A stretch of DNA of 27,809 bases from Rhizopus sp. PT2906 (Eukaryota > Mucoromycota > Mucoromycetes > Mucorales > Rhizopodaceae): positions 1 to 27,809 of the forward strand of contig JAMYHX010000537.1 of NCBI GenBank assembly GCA_025529335.1. Reading direction: 5' to 3'. Below are positions 10,866-19,114 of the stretch, in pieces. Position 1 is the first letter of the stretch; each line of letters opens with the position of its first letter. The notes beneath the pieces were generated by a model that was not told where the DNA came from, searched no databases, and was given only the letters and a program-made list of their open reading frames with translations. A program made the position numbers and the translations under genes.

Positions 10866-11429
10866 TCACAAACATCTCTTTTTGTCTTTACCTGGCTTTT
10901 GTTGCTGTTGTTGTTGTCCCCAGACGGGTTTTGCCCATGCCTTTTCTTGGCTTTCATATTTCTCTGGTCTTAGTGAAGCATCCAAATTGGTATCATGATA
11001 AGCTGTCAATACATCTGAAAAACCTATATACGATATAAATATTTTGTATAGAACTATACTTTTTTGTTTTTCTTACGCATATTTAAAAACTCGACTAGTT
11101 CATTTGTGTTAATTCCATTTTGTTGTTGTTGTTGCTGTTGTTGCTGAATCACACTTGGACTTGGTGGTGAAGTCACGGCTGATAAAATAGCTGCTCCTGC
11201 TGCTTTGTTGGGTACAATCTTATTATCCTTCTTGACATCTATTTATTATAGTTTCAATCAAACCTTTTTTGCTTCACATTATTAAAAAAAAATTACTTGG
11301 AGTCTTTCTTTGTTGTTTATATGTTGACGAATCCCTTCTTTCTGTGTTGGGCTTTTTTGGATAGTTTCCTAATGTCTTATTCATATTCATTTCTTTTTTT
11401 TTTTTCTTCTTTGAGGATTTACCTGGCAT
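10866..11429 (-). CDS. Unrecognised basic, Gln-rich protein of about 150 residues
   Basis: Three exons (11429-11297, 11238-11077, 11023-10866) join in consistent phase to 150 residues. The N-terminus is strongly basic (MPGKSSKKKKKKEMN). The middle has an Ala/Ser/Pro stretch and a nine-Gln run, then NGINTNELVEFLNMRFSDV and a Trp-containing segment (KAWAKPVWGQ), a second Gln run and a basic end. The only compact part, ELVEFLNMRFSDVLTAYHD, could form a helix. I do not recognise a family. An in-frame ATG at 11516 would add a hydrophobic leader, but the Lys-rich start is favoured. Nuclear or RNA-associated function would be a guess from composition only. Confidence 0.6.
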
Positions 11430-11638
11430 AATTACAAGAAAAAGACCAAAAAGAGAAAGAAAAGAGCGTAAACAAACTCTGATGACGTTGAGTTGTCTAT
11501 TTTGAAACTCAGGCAAGACGAGCTTTATTTGAGACGGTTAAAATTTAAATGAAAGTTTTACAACAAGTAGAGATAATGAGACACAATACAAGAGAGCCAA
11601 GACAGTCTTTTAGAAACGTTACGTACGCCATGGCTTCT

Positions 11639-11823
11639 CTACATTGTTAGCTGAGGAATTATGAAGGGTGTGCCTAATATTGCCATTATTTGGATAAAAT
11701 ACGTTTTGTTTATCACTTACCAGTGACGCATAGAACGACTGGATCACCTAAAGGAACGTATTTAGCAAAGTTAATAGCAGCAAGAGAAGCACAGATAGTA
11801 AGAATAACAAATTTACTTTGCAT
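11639..11823 (-). CDS. Possible 45-residue secreted or membrane peptide
   Basis: Exon 1 (11823-11721) encodes MQSKFVILTICASLAAINFA, a good signal-peptide or single-span sequence, then KYVPLGDPVVLCVTG. A consensus GTAAGT donor and TTAG acceptor remove 47 bases, and exon 2 (11673-11639) ends the protein after TPFIIPQLTM. An alternative frame of exon 2 reads HTLHNSSANNVEKPWRT but would need a phase shift, so the 3' end is uncertain. No family recognised. The coding evidence rests on the hydrophobic N-terminus and the near-perfect intron. Confidence 0.4.
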
Positions 11824-12524
11824 TTGAGTAAAATAGAGCACAGATTAAACGGTTAAAGAATAGTTGAGCCCCCTTTTTTTACATAAAACATCACCCCTTT
11901 TTTATCTTACAACATATTCACATAGACAATGCCGTCATGATGGTGTACTATTGACTTTACTATTTTGGTCAGATCGACATTCTATCAATCACGTTTCACA
12001 AATACACAAACCATCAGTAATTCTCCTTCATGAGCTGATCTGCTTGAACTGATAAAATAAGTTTGACTTGATAGGAGAAAAAACACATGTAAACATGCAC
12101 TTGTATACTTTTTCCCAAACGTACTGACAGACACTTAAATATTACGAGGTCACTTTTAGTGAATTAAACATTAACCTTTATTTAATGATCCAAATCAACG
12201 CAAAAAAAAAAGGATAAAGCTGTTTGTTAGAGAGTCAAGGTCAGAGTATACGCTGTGCGTCCTCGAATGAGTCATAGCGGATGAAGCAACGATTTCTATA
12301 TTTTCTAAATGTCGCAATACATATTGTTATGTTTCTTTCGTGTAAGCAACACAGCAGACTTAGCGCATTAGGAAAAAAAAAATAAAGAAGCAATTACATG
12401 TCACGATGCTCTATCATTATCTACGGTAAATATACTTGATGATTTGTAAGGGTTTTTATCATTGTTGGTGTCAGACCATGCTATATTGAACAGTTGAGTC
12501 ATAGCCCATTCAATAATCTACTAT
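11824..12524. other. Intergenic region with no recognised gene
   Basis: About 700 AT-rich bases between the small peptide gene and the oxidoreductase relic. I found no ORF, RNA gene or repeat that I could support. Confidence 0.5.
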
Positions 12525-12819
12525 AGGAATAATTTGATCTGGCCCGACTTTTATTTGCTAGACACAGTTCCAGTACAACAGAACCATCTTGTAGTAGTTG
12601 GTATTGTACGTAAAGTGCTCTATTGTGATCAGTCATCAGTTTAATAGTAATATCAATAGATCATATCCTTCATACATTGTGTAATATCTTTATTGTATTA
12701 CCCCTTTTGGATTTTGCAGTGCCCCTGGTATTACCTATTTATTAAAACAGGGTGCTACTGTTGTGTTACTTGAATTTAAGCAGATTACAGAAATCAGTTT
12801 CACCATCATCTCAGAATGA
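12525..12819 (+). pseudogene. Relic of an FAD-dependent oxidoreductase N-terminus
   Basis: Frame 12525-12609 ends QNHLVVVGIV, resembling the first beta strand and start of a GxGxxG dinucleotide-binding loop. After a possible 110-base intron with GTAAAG and TTTTGCAG ends, the frame from 12721 reads APGITYLLKQGATVVLLE, matching the rest of a Rossmann beta-alpha-beta unit ending in the ribose-binding Glu. The two parts are out of phase by one base and the second stops at 12817. Nothing convincing follows for the remaining several hundred residues of such an enzyme. It looks like the N-terminal scrap of a DAO-type (glycine/D-amino-acid oxidase-like) gene. Confidence 0.45.
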
Positions 12820-13164
12820 ATAGTTGATTACCAAAGAAGTAAGTTAATGTTATGAGCTCTGTGATCTTTTCAAATGCTCTTGAGCCTGTAGCAACCACGG
12901 CTCATTTATCAATGCTTTCATGGACGACCAAGTCGTTAGACTCTTGGAACCAGTTGTGACTACTTTATATTGGCAATTCAGTGTTCCTGGACAATAAGCC
13001 ATGTTTGCTAAAAGACATATATTGAAGACGTCTTTATTATTTTCTTACAATTATCAAAAGTCTAATATTTGTAAAGTCTATAGTGATGAAATATAATGAT
13101 TTATCTCTCTCGCACGAGAGAGACAAGGGGTTTATGATACAAATGAACTGCAGCGTTGTTTTTC
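12820..13164. other. Region 3' of the phosphoribosyltransferase gene
   Basis: AT-rich, with no supported gene. It may include further decayed sequence of the oxidoreductase relic, but no motif is visible. A perfect inverted repeat lies at 13104-13123. Confidence 0.4.
13104..13123. repeat. Perfect inverted repeat, potential hairpin
   Basis: Nine-base arms TCTCTCTCG and CGAGAGAGA flank a two-base CA loop. It sits about 40 bases beyond the stop codon of the minus-strand phosphoribosyltransferase gene, so it would lie in that transcript's 3' UTR. Confidence 0.7.
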
Positions 13165-13826
13165 TTACTGATGCTTGTTCGCCAACTCAGTATGGGATTC
13201 GATATCGACAGCATCCCAGGGATAAACCAACCACTGATCAGGCATTTCAACAGCTGCGAAATAATTCTTTTTGATTTCTTCAGGCAAATCCTGCTTCTTT
13301 TGCTTCAACTTGTTGTGAAGTACAAAAACACCAAGGACCGTATTCGATTCACCAGGCTTCATACCATGACGAAGTTCCTCAGCTTCAATATCCTTTTGTA
13401 ATTCCTTGACAGCAAAGGCTAATGTCTGACGAGTATCATCGACTTCATCTACAATCAAGATACGACGGCCGAGTAAAGAAATCTCAGAATGAGAGGCACC
13501 GAAGTTGAGCCATTGTGTCTTTTGGACCTGAGTACCCGGTCTTTCTTCATTTCCAAGTTCCTCATAAAGAGAAAGACCAATAGCTTGGATAGGAATGTTT
13601 CCACGGGATGTCTTTTTGAGAAAGGTACGGAGGATACGAGCAGGGATGAAACCGCCTCCACCGATGGCAATCATCAGGTCAGGTTTGAAGGTATCATTGA
13701 TGTGGAAACGCTCAACAGCGTCTCTGATAGACTCATGGATTTGGTTATAGCTATATATACACACATGGCTCAGTATACTTGGTTGTCATAGACACTAATA
13801 GTTTACCTGATATGTAATTTAGACAT
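13165..13826 (-). CDS. HPT1: Xanthine/hypoxanthine-guanine phosphoribosyltransferase (Hpt1/Xpt1 type)
   Basis: Salvages purine bases by transferring phosphoribose from PRPP. Exon 1 is only 20 bases (13826-13807, MSKLHI); a 56-base intron leads to exon 2 (13750-13165). The join creates HISYNQIHESI, the expected start of the family, and a 201-residue product. Motifs are KPDLMIAIGGGGFIPARILRTFL (substrate-binding loop region), RTQW-like KTQWLNF, the PRPP-binding RRILIVDEVDDTRQTL (residues 102-117) and the C-terminal base-binding region PDQWLVYPWDAVDIESH. It resembles yeast Hpt1 more than the bacterial enzymes. Whether hypoxanthine/guanine or xanthine is preferred cannot be decided from motifs. 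Confidence 0.92.
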
Positions 13827-14172
13827 GACAGATAGGTGGGATATAAATCCAAAAAAAAGATTGCTTGTAAAAATCATAAGTTTATATAGACGCTGTTGAC
13901 AGATAAGAAATCAAGTCACATTTGTGGCTGGGTTACACGTATCCTTTTTTAGTAAGTAATCGTTCTACAAATGATCATCAGTTTAATAATAAAATATACA
14001 TATCTAATAAATATATCCCATGGCACTCCTTTGCATTATAAAGAGAGAGAAAAGTAGTGTCATGTTTGTTTGCCGCTTGGAGGATGACTACGGTGTTTCC
14101 CATTCCAATACTTTATAAAAAGCTTCCATTCCACTCCGACCAGAGCAGTAATTGAATTCAACCAATAAACAA
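13827..14172. other. Intergenic region upstream of the phosphoribosyltransferase gene
   Basis: Contains the promoter of the minus-strand phosphoribosyltransferase gene. AT-rich, with no ORF or repeat that I can support. Confidence 0.4.
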
Positions 14173-14600
14173 TCAAATTTTGGGACCTGCCATTTGTGCG
14201 TCTTCAATCGTTTCTTGATTTTCTTGGCTGTAGGTAATCCAAGCTAAAAATCTCTTCTCCCAGAGTTGCATAATCTTCTCTTTTTCTTATAAGCGATATG
14301 GTTTATATACAAGTCAATTTATGATGTCACCTCGTCTTTGTTAACTGTAATACATTTGAGGCGAATACCTGATACTTCGGATGCGATTGTTGCAACTGGG
14401 AAGGTTGGAATTCTCATTATATGCCCCTTTTCAGGAGTTAATAAAAAGACACCAGGAGACATGAACTGCTGATACCGAGTATTACTAATTTTTTTTTTTT
14501 TTTCGCCTATTGATGTGATGTAATTGGCAATAGAGATGTAGCCTTTTGGTGCTATAGAGACTGTAGTTTTCGGTATGGTGTAATAATGACTTGTTATTAT
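14173..14600 (-). pseudogene. Coding-like two-exon fragment B, family unknown
   Basis: Open frame 14600-14331, then a 53-base intron (14330-14278), then 14277-14173 to a stop: about 124 residues. It reads through a 15-base A run as Lys codons and includes YQQFMSPGVFLLTPEKGH, IPTFPVATIASEVSGIRL and, after splicing, KIMQLWEKRFLAWITYSQEN. Codon use and the frame kept across the intron suggest real or recently real coding sequence. There is no upstream ATG in frame and no family that I recognise, so the 5' part is missing or in an exon I cannot define. Confidence 0.4.
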
Positions 14601-14657
14601 TTATTTCATGTTGTCAGTTGAACAACAAAGAATCAAGATCAATCACGTGTAATTGCA

Positions 14658-14766
14658 TTAAAGAATATTTCATTGGACAGCCTTAGGTTAGGCAGAGGCT
14701 TTGGTAATGTGAAGTTGTATTGTGGCATCACTGGTAGCGCCCGTAGCATGTAGTGTTGGCCTAGTT
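14658..14766 (-). repeat. Duplicated 3'-end module, copy 1
   Basis: The last part of fragment A and its 3' flank. It aligns by eye with 15164-15290: shared landmarks are the LHA codons, an ATTACC/CTATCAAA block, AAGGCTG-CCA-TG and ATATTC/ATATCC followed by TTAATG. Similarity looks like roughly two thirds of positions, by eye. Confidence 0.5.
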
Positions 14767-15069
14767 CTTTTGATTGATGGACCAATAACTGTACAATTGC
14801 TTACAGTTGCGTTGTCTCCAAACACAATACCATAGTTAATTTTTCTAGTATTATCCGGCACTTCCAAATTATTATTGAAAGTCTACATGAAGAAGGTTTT
14901 TAACTACTTAACAAAAGTAAAACTAACAGCTCCATTTACTTACGTATTTGACCTGCTTCAGGTGGTTGGAATATGTCTCTGTAGGCAGAAGTACGGCTGA
15001 GCATTTGGATATTTTTTCTAATTCAGTTTTGTACACATTTAGGAGTTGATTTCGTACTTGAATCCGAAT
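14688..15069 (-). pseudogene. Coding-like two-exon fragment A, family unknown
   Basis: Frame 15069-14944 (42 codons, including VYKTELEKISKCSAVLLP) ends at a GTAAGT donor. A 61-base intron ends in ATGTAG, and the frame continues in phase through 14882-14688 with NYGIVFGDNATVSNCTVIG and ending IQLHITKASA. The product is about 106 residues, apparently beta-rich at the C-terminal end. No in-frame start codon is visible. A second frame over exon 1 begins MLSRTSAYRDIFQ, but it does not splice in phase. The intron and the clean stop argue for a gene or recent relic; I do not recognise the family. Confidence 0.4.
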
Positions 15070-15163
15070 TTAAAAAGTTCCCATCTTGGTTCGTGTTTCT
15101 TTTAAAGAAGAAAGATAAAAATTGATCAAAGTAACCAGAATCCCTCAAATGCACTTTACATTA

Positions 15164-15290
15164 ATGGATATCCCACTGGGCAGCCTTAAGTTTAGTGGAC
15201 ACTTTGATAGTGTAAAGTTGTAGAGACAACAAAGGTAACGCCCCAAGAAAGTGTCCTATTGTCTGGTGCATGCAGTGTTAGCCTTTCAAA
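15164..15290 (-). repeat. Duplicated 3'-end module, copy 2 (degenerate)
   Basis: Diverged duplicate of 14658-14766 in the same orientation, placed upstream of fragment A on the minus strand. One frame reads RLTLHAPDNRTLSW, paralleling RPTLHATGATSDA in copy 1, but the matching block that follows lies in a different frame, so this copy is not intact. Confidence 0.5.
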
Positions 15291-15527
15291 AAGGATACAA
15301 CACCTTTTTTTCACAAGAACACAGACTGTAACACAAAGATCTCCACCCCCTAAAAACAGTCACTTCGATGGCCCTTGTCATTGGGCCAAATTTAACTAAA
15401 GCAGAGAATGGGAAAGAGAAAACGATAATCAAACCTGTTTTCTTGTGTGCTTATTTCACAAGTATTTTTTCTCTCTCTCCTTCTCTCTCCACTTTTTTCT
15501 TCTTCTTTTCTAACTCTTTGTTTCCAA

Positions 15528-16719
15528 ATGGTCCACAATTCCTTACTCGAAGCCGTTCAATTCTGCGACAAGTATCCATACGTGTTTGAAAAGACAGAGA
15601 AGCAACCCGTCGCCTTCAAACACGACGACGCACTCCTCGGTCAGATCCTACCCAACGTTATCTCCGCGCTGACCGAATACAATAACTCGGTATCACCTTC
15701 CCCCTTCAAGATCGAGCCTAACCTCGTGACGTTTGCCAATTGGGTGGATACCTTTGATAAGCGCACAGAGGTGATGAAGGTATTAGCAGACACCTGGCGA
15801 GAGCGTAAACTGTTTCCTGTTTTGGAGGGATGGAGAAATGAACTGTATCCTATCTATGGACATCATGATCTTGCCTTTGTCATGGAGCGTGCGGCTACAC
15901 CCTTGTTTGGTGTGTCCACATTTGGATGTCATCTGAATGCGTACGTGACGGATAATGAAGGCAAGATTCACATGTGGGTAGCGCGAAGAGCAAAGACGAA
16001 GCCAACTTGGCCTGGCATGTTGGATAATTGCGTAAGTTACGTATTGTAAGTCCCCAAGAAGCTTATTTAATATATATATATATAGGTTGCCGGAGGTATC
16101 TCTTACCAATACCGTATCAAGGATACTATTGTCAAGGAATGTGATGAAGAAGCGAGTATTCCAGCAGAACTTGCTTCAAAGGTATAAAAAAAAAAAGCCA
16201 AACTGTCAAAATAAGAGCGCCGATTGAAATGTCTATCAGGCACGCAGTACGAATGTCATCAGCTATTATACCTTTACGGACGGTGGCCTGCAGCCAGAGA
16301 CAGAGTAAGTTGCAAAGAAATAGCCCCAAGTACATAAAAAGCTTAGATAGGATAGATATATCTTTGACCTAGAGTTGCCTCAAGATTTTAAACCTACACC
16401 TAAAGATGGCGAAGTCGATTGCTTTTACCTTTGGCCATTAGAAAAGGTAAACCTATTTTACAACTTTCTTTGTACTGATATCTTTGTTTTCTCAGGTCAA
16501 AGAGAGTATATTAAACCAAGAATGGAAATCAAATTCTGCTCTAGGTAAACAAAGAAAAAAAAAAAAGAAAAGAAGAAGAACAAGACTAACGTTTTTGTAG
16601 TGGCCATTGACTTTATGATTAGACACTCATATATCACACCTGATGAAGAACCCGACTATATCAAGATCAGTTACCATCTTCACCGAAAACTCGAGTTTCC
16701 CACTCCCATTCGTAAATAA
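15528..16719 (+). CDS. DUF4743/Nudix hydrolase (Tnr3/YJR142W type)
   Basis: Six exons (15528-16031, 16086-16181, 16240-16304, 16356-16446, 16496-16544, 16601-16719) join to 307 residues. The N-terminal DUF4743 region leads into FGVSTFGCHLNAYV and WVARRAKTKPTWPGMLDN. The Nudix box region GGISYQYRIKDTIVKECDEE (171-190) keeps the catalytic E-C-D-E-E core, though the leading part is degenerate and Lys replaces the usual Arg before Glu. YIFDLELP and DGEVDCFYLWPLE are family hallmarks. Members in yeast, fission yeast (N-terminal part of Tnr3) and plants hydrolyse damaged thiamin diphosphates such as oxothiamin diphosphate. No thiamin pyrophosphokinase domain follows here. The start at 15528 follows a long CT leader; longer upstream frames are leader sequence. 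Confidence 0.92.
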
Positions 16720-16730
16720 ACAATTTATTT
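16714..16730. terminator. Inverted repeat with poly(A) hexamers on both strands between convergent stop codons
   Basis: AAATAAA, CAA, TTTATTT: a perfect seven-base inverted repeat spanning both stop codons. It gives AATAAA on plus (16715-16720) for the Nudix gene and AATAAA on minus (16729-16724) for the hydratase gene. Function as a shared poly(A) element is inferred. Confidence 0.45.
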
Positions 16731-17776
16731 AAAGCTTTGAATTCTGTGAGTCCTTGTAGAGAACAGCGTAACCGTTACTGACGACGACAACGTCTCTTTC
16801 CTTGACCTTGGCAACAAAGATGACGCCCTCCGTCTTGGCATCGTTTGAAGGTGTCTTCCACATGTAGATCTCCACGGTTTCGCCTGGAAAGACGGGAGAT
16901 GCAAAACGGGCCTCGATGGACTTGAAGCGGTAAGGGTCGTTATTGGCCAAGGATTTGATGATAGCGTGACCACAGGCGCCATAGGTACAGAGACCATGAA
17001 GGATGGGCTTGGGGAAACCGACACGGGGAGCTAGTTCGGTATCTGCGTGTAAGGGGTTATAGTCGCCCGAGAGACGGTAGAGAAGGGCTTGGTTAGGTTG
17101 GGTAGCAAAGATTTCGACGGCATCAGGGTTACGCTTGGGAGGAGTGTAGGAAGTACCCTTGGGGCCTTTAGGTCCCTTTTTATCAAAAATAAGTATATAA
17201 AAAAAGAGCTTTTATAAACAATAACTTACGTTCCAACCACCATAACCACGGACAAAAGACTTGCTGACCATACGACTGTAATGAACCTTGTCTTGTTCAT
17301 CCAATATATCAATGGTTGTCTCAATCACCATACCTGATCCCTTGTCATAGACGCCTGTACAGGTTTTGCGTGTGTTGAATCGACCACCGTTCACAGGGAA
17401 AGGCGTGATCACTTCCAAGGACTGTTCGCCATGTACGATCTTGTTAGGATCGTAAGGAGGCATACCGGGTAACTTATCACCGCTTTGTACACGTTCTTGA
17501 AATAAATTGACGTCGTAACTGTCTCCCTTTAATACCAGGACAAGAGGATAGGTAGGTAAAGGAGCAAAATCCTTACCTAATAAAGATGAGAAAAAAAAAC
17601 ATATATGACATATATATAAACTTACGTAGTTCGTAAAGGTATTGAAGTTCATCTTCTTTTACGCCAACGCCAAGTGCATATAAAAGGTAATCACGTTTGT
17701 TACAAGCAACCTTTTCTGTCTTGAATACGTGTCCAACAGCTTTTTCGACGTCAACTTTGAATCCTTCAACTGGCAT
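16729..17776 (-). CDS. Peroxisomal enoyl-CoA hydratase 2 (MaoC-like, hot-dog fold)
   Basis: Hydrates trans-2-enoyl-CoA to (3R)-hydroxyacyl-CoA, a step of peroxisomal beta-oxidation. Exons 17776-17626, 17576-17230 and 17175-16729 give 314 residues. The N-terminal half is the inactive-type hot-dog repeat (DYLLYALGVG, PLPTYPLVLVL). The C-terminal half carries the hydratase 2 motif YRLSGDYNPLHADTELA, with catalytic Asp204 and His209, then HGLCTYG. The protein ends SKL, a canonical PTS1 peroxisomal signal. In yeasts this activity is usually part of Fox2; here it stands alone, resembling the C-terminal portion of animal MFE-2. The first exon ends in YELRKDFAPL after splicing. Only nine bases separate its stop from that of the Nudix gene. 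Confidence 0.94.
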
Positions 17777-18254
17777 TTTAATATTTAAAAAAGAAGAAGA
17801 AAAAAAAAAAAGGAAAAAAAAGCTTATTTGAAAGAATAAAGATTTCTGCTTACCAAATTGATTTTCCCAGTCATTTCTGGTTTCTCGGTGTTGTCTCTTT
17901 TTAATAAAAAGTCAGACACAGTAAGGTATTTTACTACTAAAGTATCATTATATAAATGTGCTGGAAAGTATAAACATGAACCTTTTATTATATATATACC
18001 TTTGTTCAAGCATTGAGAGATTCCCTTGGGATATATATACACAAGTTGGGTTTTGTACGACTATAAGTTGCATTGGCCAGTTGATTTCTTTTTTTACATT
18101 CAGCATTTATATCTCAAACTGTTGATATAAAGGGGTTTCCACTATATTAACCTCAGAAAAAAACACTGGAGCAGTCTGTATTCGTGTGAAAAAGGCTTGT
18201 ACTAAACAAGCGATATTGATATATTAGCAAACATCAAAAAAAGTGCAAAAAAGT
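17777..18254. other. Intergenic region between the hydratase and CENP-B-like genes
   Basis: Hydratase promoter plus the 3' flank of the DNA-binding protein gene. An open frame at 17824-18042 (-) shows no protein-like features. Confidence 0.4.
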
Positions 18255-19114
18255 TTATGATTGAAAGTAGTCTGTCAATTTCTTCTGTTTGCCTTGTGGC
18301 TGTTGTTCATCATCTTTTCTTATTCTTTCATACATTATTTGACAAGAATCATAGAATTTAGCATCTTCTTCAGTTCCAAAGAAAGACTGATATTTCATTA
18401 TCGTGTGTAGAGCGTCAAGCATGGCTTCTTTTCTTTTAAGGTCTTCTTTAGTGGTATCATTCGGTTCATTTCCTATTGGCTTACTCTCTATTATGGTTGA
18501 GTAACATAAGGATATATAAAAAAAAATGGCTTACCTTCTGATGATTCTAGCTGATCATCTTGGTTTATAGAATGAGCCGTATCCAAAGAATGCAAACGCT
18601 GAGAGACGACATAACTAGGCTCACCACCGACCATGTCAATCGTCAGACCGTGTCTTTTCTTGAACCGTTCAAACCAACCGTTCGAAAAGGAAGGAAAATT
18701 GGGAGACTCAGGATCCAATTTAAGATCGAATCGACAGATATTTTCACCCATCTGCTTGATCCTATTCCCACTCAAGGGAACATTCTGCTTTTGACAATCG
18801 ATAATGTCATCGATAAGAAGCTTTTCGAGCTCAGGATATTTGGACTTTCGTAGCGTCTTACGGTCAACCCCACCACAGAGGCTTCCTTCTAGGATAGCCT
18901 TTACGTCATACTTGTGTCTGAACTTCCATAGCTTGTTGATTGTTGACTGCGTAGGTGGTGCAACCAGACCAAACTGCTTTTGCGCCCATTTGGTGACAGC
19001 CACTTGGGTTATGCCCTCGGTCTTTTCCATATAGTCAATGATTTGTGCTTTTTGGACAAGTGTAAAGTTCTTATTGAGTCTTTTGGATCGATCAGGTACG
19101 TAATATCTTGGCAT
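18255..19114 (-). CDS. CENP-B/pogo-type DNA-binding protein with C-terminal PIP box, no transposase domain
   Basis: Exons 19114-18535 and 18487-18255 (47-base intron) give 270 residues. Residues about 15-65 form a first helix-turn-helix (FTLVQKAQIIDYME, ITQVAVTKWAQKQFG, STINKLWK). Residues about 92-156 form the CENP-B/Tc5-type second HTH, ending in the hallmark NGWFERFKKRHGL. Then follow about 100 residues of hydrophilic linker with a helical patch (KEDLKRKEAMLDALHTIMKY). The last residues, QKKLTDYF (261-268), match the PCNA-interacting consensus Q-x-x-L-x-x-aromatic-aromatic and share the T-D of p21. No DDE catalytic domain is present. Pogo-family transposases have this same DNA-binding head, and a PCNA-binding motif is described for Drosophila pogo. 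It may be a domesticated derivative or an internal deletion. The start is ATG at 19114. Confidence 0.85.

Noticed and set aside
11430..11516. Upstream in-frame extension of the Gln-rich protein with a hydrophobic leader
   Set aside because: Would place a membrane-like segment before a Lys-rich nuclear-type start; kept only as an alternative.
15447..15527. N-terminal extension of the Nudix protein from an upstream ATG
   Set aside because: Translates a CT-rich 5' leader into Leu/Phe/Ser repeats; the family start fits the ATG at 15528.
17824..18042. 72-codon minus-strand frame
   Set aside because: No motif, biased composition, no splice context.
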